Of a stretch of DNA of 64,000 bases, positions 8,786 through 17,445 are shown piece by piece (position 1 is the first letter of the stretch; every line of letters starts with the position of its first letter). The position numbers and the translations under genes were made by a program. The stretch comes from CALHVX01 sp039198065. Its GTDB lineage: Bacteria > Pseudomonadota > Gammaproteobacteria > Pseudomonadales > Azotimanducaceae. The notes beneath the pieces are model-generated. The model did no database searches and had not been told where the DNA came from. It saw only the letters and a program-made list of their open reading frames with translations. The stretch is from the NCBI GenBank assembly GCA_039198065.1, contig JBCCTU010000010.1, positions 97,459 through 161,458 of the forward strand, given 5' to 3'.

Positions 8786-9628
8786 CTAGGGCGCGCGCCG
8801 CTGCTGCGCGTACACGTCGCGGTGTTCGAAGAATTCGATGTAGTGGTCGAGGATCTCGGGCCGTTCGAAATGTAGGAAGTGGCCGACGTCCTCGATTAAG
8901 ACGCACTCGCAGTCGGGAATGCGCTCGCCGGCCGTCCACATGTCCTGTTGATCGATGATGCGGTCGGTAGCGCCGTTGATGATGAGTGTGCGGGCCCTGA
9001 TCTGCGTAAGATCGACCCAGTCGTCGAGCTTCGGCAACGTGGCAATGTTGCGGCAGTGTTCGTAGAACGCTTCGGCGTTGTGATCGCTCAGGTTTGCAAA
9101 CTGAGCTTCGATCTGGCGCTTGTAGGTGTGGCCGATTTTTTGACCGAACATTCCGATGATGAGCTCCGCACCGGCGGCGTAGTCGCGCCGGTCGTAGAGT
9201 TCCTGCGCCTGTTCGACCATGCGCAGCATTTCGTCGTTCGGCTTCATGCCAAAGCTGCTCAGCACGAGCTGATGCACGGCCTCTGGGTGCTTGACGGCGT
9301 AGCCCGTAGCTACCGCTGTGCCCCAGCTGCTTCCGGCGAGGGTTAGCTTGCCCGCGGGTTTGATGCGATTGACGAGGGCATGGACCACGTCGACCTGCTC
9401 GTCGAGCGACACGTGGGCGCTGCCGGAGAGAATCTTAGAGCGACCGACCCCGGGCATGTCGAAGACGACCACGGTGAAGTAGGGCGAGAACCGACGAATG
9501 ACTTCGCGCCAAACCGCCATGGTCTGCAGCACCCCACCAACGCACAGGAAGACGTCGGCGTGATCGCCGTAGCAGCGGAACGGGACTTCGAACCGGTCGT
9601 GGGTAAGCGACTGCTTGTGGGTCTTCAT
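8786..9628 (-). CDS. Alpha/beta hydrolase resembling RhlA/PhaG acyltransferases
   Basis: 280 residues from ATG 9628, whose ATGA overlaps the JmjC gene's stop. The open frame upstream of this ATG lies inside that gene. Alpha/beta hydrolase fold: VGGVLQTMAVWREV, VVFDMPGVGRS, nucleophile elbow GSSWGTA, acid region INGATDRI and GHFLHFERP with the catalytic His. The pattern (LCVGG, FDMPGVGRS, SSWGT, INGATD, GHFL) and the length match the RhlA/PhaG group, which uses 3-hydroxyacyl-ACP/CoA to make rhamnolipid lipid moieties or PHA precursors. That substrate is an inference. No signal peptide. Last gene of an overlapping operon. Confidence 0.8.
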   Translation of the reverse strand: MKTHKQSLTHDRFEVPFRCYGDHADVFLCVGGVLQTMAVWREVIRRFSPYFTVVVFDMPGVGRSKILSGSAHVSLDEQVDVVHALVNRIKPAGKLTLAGSSWGTAVATGYAVKHPEAVHQLVLSSFGMKPNDEMLRMVEQAQELYDRRDYAAGAELIIGMFGQKIGHTYKRQIEAQFANLSDHNAEAFYEHCRNIATLPKLDDWVDLTQIRARTLIINGATDRIIDQQDMWTAGERIPDCECVLIEDVGHFLHFERPEILDHYIEFFEHRDVYAQQRRAP

Positions 9629-10587
9629 CGGGGCGCTGCGCCCTCTGTCGTTGCGCCCTGCTTGCGTGCATATCGATCGGCGGTTCGACTGGCCCGGTGC
9701 GTCTTCCATGCAAACCAGCGCTCCGGCGCGATCCGGTTCGCTACGCGATCGATCGGCATCTTAAAGAGCAGATTGGCAACGCCTCGTAGACGGTCTGACC
9801 AGCGCGTTGGTGTCGCGCGGAGGGAGACGCCGATTCCAGGATCTAGGTAGTAGAACTCGTGCCACCAGCCCGGTGGCATGTACAGCGTTTCGCCGGGTTC
9901 GAGTACTACCTCGTAACCACGGGCGTGGCGCAACGCCGGAAACCGTTCGAAGTCCGGTGCGTCAAGGTCGACATAGCTGCGCACGGTGTATGGATGCTGG
10001 TACAGCGCCGGTGCGTTGCCGGGCTCGAACAGGCGAATGCGGCGCTGCCCGCGGATCACCGTATGAAAGACGTGGCCCATGTCGATGTCGAAGTGCAGCG
10101 GGGTTGTGCTGCCGCGGCAGCCGAAGAAGCTGAATACGAAGCGTCTTGAGAAATCCAGACCCAGAGCCGGTAAGTGGATATCGTCGACCATCTCGGGAAT
10201 CTGCTGCGCCAAGTTGTAGAGGAACATGCGCAGGTCCCGGCCGTTGGTCTGAGTCTCCTTGAGAAACTCAGCAAAGGGCATCGTATCGACGCTGCCCATG
10301 TAGTTGCCCCCTGGGGTGCCGAACGAGGCGTCGTACACCGGCACGGGGTGCTGTCCATACCGCTCCGCCAAGCGCTCCGGTGCCCAGCTTTCGAGCGCCG
10401 GCCAGTCGGCGGCAAGGTCAGTAACGATGAATGGCTTGGCGCTTTGGATAGCGCTGAGGATCGCCGTGCCGTTCCCGAAGGCCAAGCGCGGCAGCGAGTG
10501 CCAGCTCATCTCGGCCTGGGAGTTCGCATCGCCGGGGTCGGAGCTGAGCGGTGCGGTTGTCGCTGCGGGGATCGGGTGTGCGCTCAC
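9625..10587 (-). CDS. JmjC/cupin_8-type Fe(II)/2-oxoglutarate oxygenase
   Basis: 320 residues. The jelly-roll core carries the iron facial triad: His165 and Asp167 in TPLHFDIDMGH, and His243 in MPPGWWHEFYY. AADWPALESW near residue 62 is the usual front of cupin_8/JmjC proteins (FIH-like), and IRGQRRIRLFEP is the typical strand between the iron motifs. Such enzymes hydroxylate proteins or small molecules using O2 and 2-oxoglutarate in the cytoplasm. It overlaps the upstream chalcone-isomerase-like gene and the downstream hydrolase gene by 4 bp each (ATGA), so the three are translationally coupled. The substrate is not visible from sequence. Confidence 0.88.
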   Translation of the reverse strand: MSAHPIPAATTAPLSSDPGDANSQAEMSWHSLPRLAFGNGTAILSAIQSAKPFIVTDLAADWPALESWAPERLAERYGQHPVPVYDASFGTPGGNYMGSVDTMPFAEFLKETQTNGRDLRMFLYNLAQQIPEMVDDIHLPALGLDFSRRFVFSFFGCRGSTTPLHFDIDMGHVFHTVIRGQRRIRLFEPGNAPALYQHPYTVRSYVDLDAPDFERFPALRHARGYEVVLEPGETLYMPPGWWHEFYYLDPGIGVSLRATPTRWSDRLRGVANLLFKMPIDRVANRIAPERWFAWKTHRASRTADRYARKQGATTEGAAPR

Positions 10588-11195
10588 GCGTCGCGCTCCG
10601 CGTGCAGGCTTGCGAGCAGCTCTTCTCGATCACACACCGGATCGGCCCCGAACCAGATCGACCAGATCAGTTTGGCAAAGGTCGTGTCCGTCGCGCGAAA
10701 CGCCGGTTCGCCGTTGAACTCCGCGCGGATCTGACCGCCTGGAAGCCAGAAAAACACTAGCTGGTCGCCTTTTTGAGCGTCTCGATCAATGGCCGCCATA
10801 AACGCGGTGATGGTTGGCGCTGCAGCCTCGAGCCAGCCTTCTTCCGCGTTGCGGCGGATGCTTGTTTTGAATTCTTTGCGGATCAGCTCAACGCCGAGAT
10901 TCCGGGCGAATCGAATGGCGATGGCCTTCGCAGGTCCATCGGTCACCACGTCCTGCGGCTCGAGATCGGCGACCGCGCTTGATTCCAGGTAGTGCGCGAT
11001 CTCATAGACCCGGAAAATGAAGACAAAGCGCTTGTCTGAGCCCGTCAGGGTCAATCCGTGCGAGATCCCGGCATGCTCGACGTCAAGGGTAGGCGGCGGA
11101 AAGGCCTGCTCCGAGGCGTGGCTCCACGGCGCGAGGGGGGCGCACCAGAGCGCCGCTAGACAGGACCAGACCGTTACTGAATGTGGGAGTCTCAA
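10584..11195 (-). CDS. Chalcone isomerase-like domain protein, exported
   Basis: 203 residues from a TTG start (no nearby ATG in frame; ribosome site weak). MRLPHSVTVWSCLAALWC followed by PLAPWSHAS is a signal peptide. The mature part follows the bacterial chalcone-isomerase-like pattern: a strand leading to LTLTGSDKRFVFIFRVYEIAHYL (quoted in part), AIAIRFARNLGVELIRKEF, KGDQLVFFWLPGG, FNGEPAF and a C-terminal FAKLIWSIWFGADPV. The bacterial members mostly lack a proven isomerase role and may bind lipids. First gene of the coupled operon with the JmjC and RhlA-like genes. The mix of one exported and two cytoplasmic products is odd. Confidence 0.75.
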   Translation of the reverse strand: MRLPHSVTVWSCLAALWCAPLAPWSHASEQAFPPPTLDVEHAGISHGLTLTGSDKRFVFIFRVYEIAHYLESSAVADLEPQDVVTDGPAKAIAIRFARNLGVELIRKEFKTSIRRNAEEGWLEAAAPTITAFMAAIDRDAQKGDQLVFFWLPGGQIRAEFNGEPAFRATDTTFAKLIWSIWFGADPVCDREELLASLHAERDA

Positions 11196-11598
11196 GGGTG
11201 CTGATTACCTGTCGACGCCGGCCGCTCGCTTCCGTCGCGCGATAGTGTACCAGCTCCCAAATATGCTCCCGGGTCCTGTGCTTAAGGCGTCAAAACCACC
11301 CTGCGCTTTGCTACGCCACGCCCGCTGACCGCCGATTCCAGCGCCGAATCCGTGCCACATCCGTAGCGTGTTCGCCGCAATTGTGGCGCCGGCGTTCGAA
11401 AACCAGCGCCGTCTGTTTCCAAGCGCCGTTTCTTTTGCGCCGCGCGTTCCGGCGAAACCGATTGGTCCGATTTCATGGTGCGAGCTATGAGTCTAACTTG
11501 TTGATTTTTATAAGTTACATTCTCATAACGTGCGTCCGTTCTCACTGGTACGAAGTCTGCCCTAAGGGTGCAAACGTGAACTCGTAGGTGGAATCCAA
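11196..11598. other. 403-bp divergent intergenic region
   Basis: Between the chalcone-isomerase-like operon (leftward) and the subtilase gene (rightward). The left half is GC-rich without clear structure beyond an imperfect palindrome around CGCAATTGTG. The right part (about 11490-11530) is AT-rich and holds the best promoter candidate, listed separately. No open frame here looks real. Confidence 0.6.
11501..11529 (+). promoter_or_regulatory. Candidate sigma-70 promoter for the subtilase gene
   Basis: TTGATT at 11501-11506 and CATAAC at 11524-11529, spaced 17 bp, each matching four of six consensus bases, in the AT-rich patch ~70-100 bp before the GTG start. An overlapping TATAAG (11509-11514) lacks a -35 partner. 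Confidence 0.4.
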
Positions 11599-14223
11599 GT
11601 GACGCTCTTAACGCAAACCCGAGCAAAGCGCATCGGACAGGGACTGGCGCTGAGCGCGGCGATTGCCGTGGTCTTCAACGTCGCTACATCGGTTGAGGAC
11701 GTCCCCGCGTCAGCCCTGCAGCCTGCCATTGCGGCTGAGTCAATGTCCTCATCCGCAAACAGCCGCAGTGACGCCACGCCTCGATTGGCGACGGGTGCGG
11801 CGGCGGTCGGTGAACTCGCCTCCGAGGAGCAGCGCGAGCCCCGAGGGAATTTGGTCGATCAGAGCGCCTCGGAGTCCGTCTCCCCTGCCCAGCGATCGGT
11901 GGCGTCGATTCCCGCGGCTGCTCGCGAAAAAATGAGCGCGCCACTGGCGGCACTTGCTGCTCAGGGGGGTGCGGAGACCGTCGAGTTGATCGTAAGCGCC
12001 CAATCAGTGCCGGAGCTCTTTGATGCGGACGCGCTTGCCGCCCTCGGCGGCAAGGTGCAGCGGCGCTACACCAATCTGGCCATGCAGGCGGTCCAGATTC
12101 CCGCCGCGTCGCTCATCGATCTCGCCCTTGAGCCTGGCGTGGACGGACTGGCACTCGATCGTGAAACCCGCAGCTTGGGCTCTGCAGCGCACGATACCGC
12201 CGGTGTGCCGCAATCCGCGGGGTTGCCCGGCTACTCCGGCGGCAGCGGGCTAGCCGTCGCCATCGTTGACTCCGGTGTGGGCACGCACGAAGACCTGCCC
12301 TTGGTCGAGCGGCATCACTTCACCACCCCGGGAACGCGGCTGGCGACCGGTCGGCGTCACGACTACTCGGCGCAGGCGCTGTTTGTGTTCGATGAGACCG
12401 ACGGAACGCGGCTCTACGACCGGGCGTCAGAGGTGAATGCGAGCGCCAGCCGGGAAGACCTCGAGGTGGAAAACGCGCCGCAGCCCGATTGGGGTGAGGA
12501 AGCTCTAACACTTGATCGAAACCGCGTGTCTTCACCCACCGGTGCTGATGGCGTCTTTGATGCGTGCACAGCGAGCAACGCGATTTCCGTCGAAGCCTGG
12601 GTGAAGCCGGGCAACACGACGCAGGCGGGTCCTGCGCGTATCGTGACATTCTCCCGCAACACGGGCAGCCGTAACTTTACGCTCGCTCAAGACAAGGGTC
12701 GTTATACGTTCCGCCTTCGTACGACCCAGAATGGCTGGAACGGCACGAACACACGGCTCTTCAGCTCCTGGAGCGCGGTCAAGACCGAGCTCCAGCACGT
12801 CGTCGCGACCCGCGACGCCTCGGGTAAGGCAACGCTTTACGTCGACGGCGTGGCGGTGGATTCCGAAACGATTCCCGGCGACTTTTCGAACTGGGACCGC
12901 TCCTTCGATTTCGGGTTGGGTAACGAGTTTTCGCGGCCAGCCGATACGAGCTATCGAAGCTGGCAGGGTGACTATCACCTGGCCGCCGTCCATTGCAGCG
13001 CACTGAGTGCGAAGCAGGTGGCCGATCACTTTAAGGCTGGCCCGAATCCTTACGAGACCCTGGAAGATCCGTTCGGTCACGGCACACACGTCGCTGGAAT
13101 TGTTGCCGGCAGTGGGGTCGCGTCTAACGGCGATCATCGGGGGATTGCCGACCAAGCGTCCATCGTCTCGCTGCGCGTGCTCGATGGGGAAGGTCGGGGC
13201 AACTTGTCTGACGCACTGGCGGCCCTCGACTGGTTGGTTGAGTACGGCGCTGAGAAGAACATCAAGGTAGCGAACCTTTCCTTCGGGATGCCGGTTGAGG
13301 AGTCGAATCAGTTTGATCCACTCGTCGCTGCGGCCGAGCGGGTATGGGACGCCGGCATTACCGTCGTTGCGTCTGCGGGCAACTTTGGCCGCGACGGCCA
13401 CATGACCATTACCAGTCCTGCAAACTCACGGAAAGTCATTACCGTTGGCTCGTTGACGGACTCGGGTACGGGATCGAACTTTGAAGATGACTACGTATCC
13501 ACCTACTCGTCTCGCGGACCGACGGGCATCGACCACGTGCTGAAGCCCGATTTGGTTGCGCCAGGCAATCGGATCCTGTCGACGATATCAAGCGATTCTC
13601 GACTGACGGAGCTCGTGGGCGGCCGATTCAAGCGCTGCACAGCCCCGGGCTGTACCGGCGATTACCTCGAGCTCTCGGGGACGAGTATGGCGACGCCGCT
13701 CGTTGTTGCGACGGCTGCGCTTATGATCGAGCAGGATCCGACGCTTGATCCTGCAGACGTTAAAGCTCGGCTCATGCGGTCGGCTCGAAAAGTTGATATG
13801 GATCCCACCGCGGTCGGCGCGGGCGTACTGGACGTAGCGGCTGCCATGAACGATATGGGATACGTCAGCGGCGAGGCCTTGTCTCCCCTCATGTCGCGCT
13901 CTGAGGTGGGCGAGGTGATCTTGGTCGAAGATACCGCTCAACTCTGGGGTGACAGCACCTGGAGCGCCAACTACCTCTGGGCCAACGGCTACCTGTGGGC
14001 GAACAGCTATCGCGCGTCCGACGGCTACCTCTGGGCAGACAGCTATCTGTGGGCGAACAGCTATCTCTGGGCCAACAGCTACCTGTGGGCGAACGGATAC
14101 CTCTGGGCCAACGGCTACCTGTGGGCGAACAGCTATCTCTGGGCCAACACCGTCGAAAATGAGGATCCACTGCTCGAGGAGATTCGTGGCAACGCGAAGC
14201 TCAAGCTGCAGGACGACAAGTAG
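11599..14223 (+). CDS. Subtilisin-like (S8) serine protease with inserted LamG domain and YLWAN repeat tail
   Basis: 874 residues from a GTG start with GGTGGA upstream. A hydrophobic N-terminal stretch (LALSAAIAVVF) is the export signal, followed by a propeptide-like region to ~200. The S8 triad is Asp224 (AIVDSGVG), His497 (FGHGTHVAG) and Ser696 (SGTSMATP). Asp and His are 273 residues apart because a concanavalin-A-like/LamG domain (~290-480; ISVEAWVKP, KATLYVDGVAVDS) sits between them. Oxyanion region: ASAGNFGRDG. Residues 792-851 are ten hexapeptides, mostly Y-L-W-A-N-S/G. The last 23 residues are charged. Probably secreted or surface-bound, degrading proteins or matrix. Monocistronic, with a possible hairpin after the stop. 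Confidence 0.93.
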   Translation: MTLLTQTRAKRIGQGLALSAAIAVVFNVATSVEDVPASALQPAIAAESMSSSANSRSDATPRLATGAAAVGELASEEQREPRGNLVDQSASESVSPAQRSVASIPAAAREKMSAPLAALAAQGGAETVELIVSAQSVPELFDADALAALGGKVQRRYTNLAMQAVQIPAASLIDLALEPGVDGLALDRETRSLGSAAHDTAGVPQSAGLPGYSGGSGLAVAIVDSGVGTHEDLPLVERHHFTTPGTRLATGRRHDYSAQALFVFDETDGTRLYDRASEVNASASREDLEVENAPQPDWGEEALTLDRNRVSSPTGADGVFDACTASNAISVEAWVKPGNTTQAGPARIVTFSRNTGSRNFTLAQDKGRYTFRLRTTQNGWNGTNTRLFSSWSAVKTELQHVVATRDASGKATLYVDGVAVDSETIPGDFSNWDRSFDFGLGNEFSRPADTSYRSWQGDYHLAAVHCSALSAKQVADHFKAGPNPYETLEDPFGHGTHVAGIVAGSGVASNGDHRGIADQASIVSLRVLDGEGRGNLSDALAALDWLVEYGAEKNIKVANLSFGMPVEESNQFDPLVAAAERVWDAGITVVASAGNFGRDGHMTITSPANSRKVITVGSLTDSGTGSNFEDDYVSTYSSRGPTGIDHVLKPDLVAPGNRILSTISSDSRLTELVGGRFKRCTAPGCTGDYLELSGTSMATPLVVATAALMIEQDPTLDPADVKARLMRSARKVDMDPTAVGAGVLDVAAAMNDMGYVSGEALSPLMSRSEVGEVILVEDTAQLWGDSTWSANYLWANGYLWANSYRASDGYLWADSYLWANSYLWANSYLWANGYLWANGYLWANSYLWANTVENEDPLLEEIRGNAKLKLQDDK
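13972..14151 (+). repeat. Ten tandem 18-bp units encoding (Y-L-W-A-N-S/G)10
   Basis: In-frame 18-bp tandem array in the subtilase tail. Units in order end in G, S, G, S, S, S, G, G, S, T. The third unit is degenerate (Y-R-A-S-D-G) and the fourth has D for N. Synonymous changes between units (TAC/TAT, CTC/CTG, GCC/GCG) show the peptide is conserved beyond simple recent duplication. A degenerate W-S-A-N precedes the array. Confidence 0.95.
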
Positions 14224-14249
14224 GGCAACGGGTTACACAGGACCCATTA

Positions 14250-14284
14250 CCCTCGCCGAGCCCGCTGCAACGACACGGCGAGGG
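14250..14284 (+). terminator. Stem-loop after the subtilase gene
   Basis: CCCTCGCCG (14250-14258) pairs perfectly with CGGCGAGGG (14276-14284) across a 17-nt loop, 27 bp after the subtilase stop. There is no T-run, so it is either a factor-dependent 3' end or a stabilising hairpin. Confidence 0.45.
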
Positions 14285-14387
14285 GCACTGCAGATCATCA
14301 GGTTACAACCTGAGAGTGACACTGTGAGAAGAAAGTGAGCGAAACTTCCCCAGGGGTTCGGCACAGAAATGGGGCAGTGGAGCGCTC

Positions 14388-16082
14388 ATGATTGTCGGTA
14401 TCGATCTTGGTACTACCAACAGCTTGTTGGCGGTGTGGCACGACGGCAGCCCGCGCATAGTACGCAGTGCCACGGGTCGAGATCTCACCCCGAGTGCAGT
14501 GAGCGTGGCAGAAGATGGTCATATCCTCGTGGGAGATGCGGCCCGGGACCGGTTGGTCTCGCATCCGGAGCGATCGATCGGCTACTTCAAACGCTTTATG
14601 GGCAGCGATCGTCAGCTCACCATCGCGGGTCGCCAGTTTCGCCCGGAAGAGCTCTCGGCACTGGTTATCCGTCAGCTTCTGGATGACGCCGAAGCGGATA
14701 CGGGTGCGCGGCCGACAGACGCCGTCATTAGCGTTCCCGCCTATTTCAGCGACGCGCAGCGCAAAGCGACACGGACCGCCGGTCAACTTGCGGGGCTTAA
14801 CGTCGAGCGACTGGTCAACGAACCGACCGCCGCGGCGATGGCCTACGGACTCCATGAGCTGGCTGACGAACGCCTGATCGTTGTCATTGATCTGGGCGGC
14901 GGGACGCTCGATGTTTCAATCCTCGAGTTTTTTGATGGTGTAATGGAGGTTCATGCGACTGCCGGCGACAACCACCTCGGCGGTCGGGACTTCGATGAAT
15001 CGATCACAACCTGGTTCACGAAAGAAATCGGTCTGTCGATTGATGAACTTCGCACTGCCGAGCAGGCACGCCTCATCGCCGCAAGCGAAGCTGCTCGGCA
15101 CCGACTTACGGATTCTGACGCCGCGGTTCTCACCTTGGCCCAGTCACGCAGGTTTCGTGGTGAGCTCGTGCATCAGGCAGAACTCACTCGGACAACCTTT
15201 GAGAGCCTCTGTGCGCCACTGTTGAGCCGGATGCAGATCGCGATCGAGCGAGCGATCCGTGACAGTAAGCTGTCGCTCGATCAGATTACGGACGTTATTC
15301 TCGTCGGTGGTGCCACACGCATGGCGCTGGTGCGATCCTTGGTAAGTCGAATGTTCCAGCGCATTCCCCTGTCGCGGCCGGATCCCGATCGAATAGTTGC
15401 GGAAGGTGCGGCGGTGCAAGCGGCGCTAAAAGCACGAGACGCCTCACTGAAAGATGTCGTACTTACGGACGTCTGCCCGTACACCCTTGGAATTGAGGTT
15501 TCGGAAGAGCTCGACAGTGGCATGCTGGAGACGGGCCGCTACCTGCCGATTATCGAGCGCAACCTGACGGTGCCCGTAAGCCGCGTGAACACCGTGGCGC
15601 CCATAACGGAACGCCAGAAGCAGCTGAAGGTGAATATCTTTCAGGGCGAAAGCCGCCTGGTTTCGAACAACATCTTGCTTGGATCTGTGGATGTTCCCCT
15701 GCCAAGGCGTGGAGATCGCAACGTCGATGTGCGCTTTACCTACGATGTCGACGGTATTTTAGAGGTTGAGGTCGTCGTTCCTGGTCGCGAGCCTACGCAC
15801 TTAGTGATCAACAATTCAGGAACGTCACTTGATGAAGCGGAGATTGCGAAGCGGCTCAAAGCATTGGAAGGTTTGAAGGTTCACCCGCGGGATGACGCTC
15901 TCAACATTGCCCTGCTGGCGAAGCTCGACCGTCTTTACGAAGAGTCGTTAGGGGCATCTCGTGATGAGATTGCAAGCGTTGCTCGGGCGTTTGAGGCGGC
16001 GCTGTCAACTCAGGACCCCTCGCGGGTTGAAGATGCCCGGGCGAAAGTAGAAGCCTTCATGGAAGCGTATCTCGGGCAATGA
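14388..16082 (+). CDS. hscC: Hsp70-family chaperone HscC
   Basis: 564 residues, the length of HscC rather than DnaK (~640) because the C-terminal lid is shortened. ATPase motifs: GIDLGTTNSLLAV at the N-terminus, SVPAYFSDAQRKATRTAG, VNEPTAAAMAYG, VIDLGGGTLDVSILE and ILVGGATRMALV. The substrate-binding beta domain follows (LTDVCPYTLGIEV, NIFQGESRLVSNN). An ATP-driven chaperone in the cytoplasm. The stop overlaps the start of a membrane J-domain gene (ATGA at 16079-16082), the same arrangement as E. coli hscC with its djl-type partners, so the two proteins very likely work together. Confidence 0.93.
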   Translation: MIVGIDLGTTNSLLAVWHDGSPRIVRSATGRDLTPSAVSVAEDGHILVGDAARDRLVSHPERSIGYFKRFMGSDRQLTIAGRQFRPEELSALVIRQLLDDAEADTGARPTDAVISVPAYFSDAQRKATRTAGQLAGLNVERLVNEPTAAAMAYGLHELADERLIVVIDLGGGTLDVSILEFFDGVMEVHATAGDNHLGGRDFDESITTWFTKEIGLSIDELRTAEQARLIAASEAARHRLTDSDAAVLTLAQSRRFRGELVHQAELTRTTFESLCAPLLSRMQIAIERAIRDSKLSLDQITDVILVGGATRMALVRSLVSRMFQRIPLSRPDPDRIVAEGAAVQAALKARDASLKDVVLTDVCPYTLGIEVSEELDSGMLETGRYLPIIERNLTVPVSRVNTVAPITERQKQLKVNIFQGESRLVSNNILLGSVDVPLPRRGDRNVDVRFTYDVDGILEVEVVVPGREPTHLVINNSGTSLDEAEIAKRLKALEGLKVHPRDDALNIALLAKLDRLYEESLGASRDEIASVARAFEAALSTQDPSRVEDARAKVEAFMEAYLGQ

Positions 16083-17338
16083 GTATTTGGGACGTTCTCG
16101 GTATTGCTGCAACCAGCGATCAGCGCGCAATCCGAAAAGCCTATGCCCAGCAGCTGAAGTTGCACCGGCCGGAAGATGATCCGGAAGGATTTCAGCGCTT
16201 GCGCGAAGCCTACGACCTGGCGCTGGTCAGCGCTGATGATTCTATCGGCGGACCGCTGCCGGTTGCGCGGTCCGAGATCTTCGAAATTTCTGAGCAGCCA
16301 CAGACTGACAGTTTACAGCCGCAAGCTGAGGCAGACGCTTCGTCAAGCCAGGATGTCGCGACTGACCAAGCCTATGCCTATATCGAGCGCTTTCGATCAT
16401 GGCTCCTTCGACCCGCACCGTTTGACGAGGTAGATTGCTTCGAGTCGCTGATGTCTGACCCCGTGCTTGACCACCTCGATGCACGACCCGTGTTGCGTCA
16501 CGAAGTGCTGAGGGCAGCTGTAGATTCTGTACGAGACCTAAAGCGCACAAAGCGGGAAGACTATCAGTTTGGCGCTATGCTGCGACGCTTGGATGAGCGC
16601 CTTAGCCTTGTGCTCGATGAGCTAACTCTAGATCAGTGGTTCGATCGAGAAGAACTGCAGCTGCTAGGCAACTACTTGCCGCGACTCTTGGGCCCCGGTG
16701 CACAACCCAAGGCGACGACGAAACAGTCCTTTGAGCTTCTTCGGCTTCTTGCGCGGCCGTTAGGCGTACTGTTCTGCGTTTTTTTGGTTTTTTCGCTTCG
16801 TGTTTGCAGCTCTTCGGACAGTTCAATCGAGCGGATGTTGAAGGCCTATCGAGAGCCTGCGACTGATCAGGTCTATCTTGAGCGAATTCAGGGGCTGTCC
16901 GACGTGCTTATGCAGGACCCGGTACTCACGGAAAACGAGCGAGTACAGATTCTGACGTTGCGGGGGCGTCTCTATGTAGCCGTATCAGCGTTTGCTCGGG
17001 GCAGATCCGACTTCAGAGAAGTCGTTCGTTACCGACCTGACGATGGATGGGCTCTCAACCGCTTGGCTTGGTTGCTCGCGACAACACCTGACGAAGACGT
17101 GCGGTCTCCAGATGAAGCGGTTGACTTGGCGCAACGCTCTGTAAGTGTTGCGCCAAACGAAGCTGCGTTTATCGACACCTTGGCAGCGGCTTATGCTGCC
17201 AGAGGCGACTTCGGTGAGGCGGTGTCGGCGCAGCGGCGCGCGATCGGGCTTGTGCCTGCGGGTGCAGATCGGATGATGCAGTCTATGGAGGAACGGCTGG
17301 ATCTATACCAACGCGGTGAGCCATACATAGCGGACTGA
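16079..17338 (+). CDS. Membrane-anchored J-domain protein (DjlB/DjlC-like) with TPR tail
   Basis: 419 residues, translationally coupled to hscC. The first ~45 residues form a shortened J-domain: IWDVLGIAATSDQRAIRKAY, then HRPEDDPEGFQRLREAYDLA. The HPD tripeptide is replaced by H-R-P-E-D-D, as in E. coli DjlB/DjlC, the HscC-specific J-proteins. An acidic linker and a helical region follow, then one transmembrane segment (~225-245, GVLFCVFLVF) and a TPR-like domain (~290-410; DDGWALNRLAWLLATTP, NEAAFIDTLAAAYA). It likely recruits HscC to the membrane and stimulates its ATPase. Its client is unknown. Confidence 0.85.
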   Translation: MSIWDVLGIAATSDQRAIRKAYAQQLKLHRPEDDPEGFQRLREAYDLALVSADDSIGGPLPVARSEIFEISEQPQTDSLQPQAEADASSSQDVATDQAYAYIERFRSWLLRPAPFDEVDCFESLMSDPVLDHLDARPVLRHEVLRAAVDSVRDLKRTKREDYQFGAMLRRLDERLSLVLDELTLDQWFDREELQLLGNYLPRLLGPGAQPKATTKQSFELLRLLARPLGVLFCVFLVFSLRVCSSSDSSIERMLKAYREPATDQVYLERIQGLSDVLMQDPVLTENERVQILTLRGRLYVAVSAFARGRSDFREVVRYRPDDGWALNRLAWLLATTPDEDVRSPDEAVDLAQRSVSVAPNEAAFIDTLAAAYAARGDFGEAVSAQRRAIGLVPAGADRMMQSMEERLDLYQRGEPYIAD

Positions 17339-17445
17339 GGCACCAGGGTGTCCAGATTCTCTGCGCGTCAGGTGCCTGAGCGGAAACACGGCGGACGAAC
17401 TGGCGCTGTGTTGACAGTTCTGGTTGCTGCTCACACCGTAGTCAG

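Noticed and set aside
12532..13401. 289-codon minus-strand frame inside the subtilase gene
   Set aside because: It lies wholly within the catalytic and LamG coding region and has no domain; shadow of codon bias.
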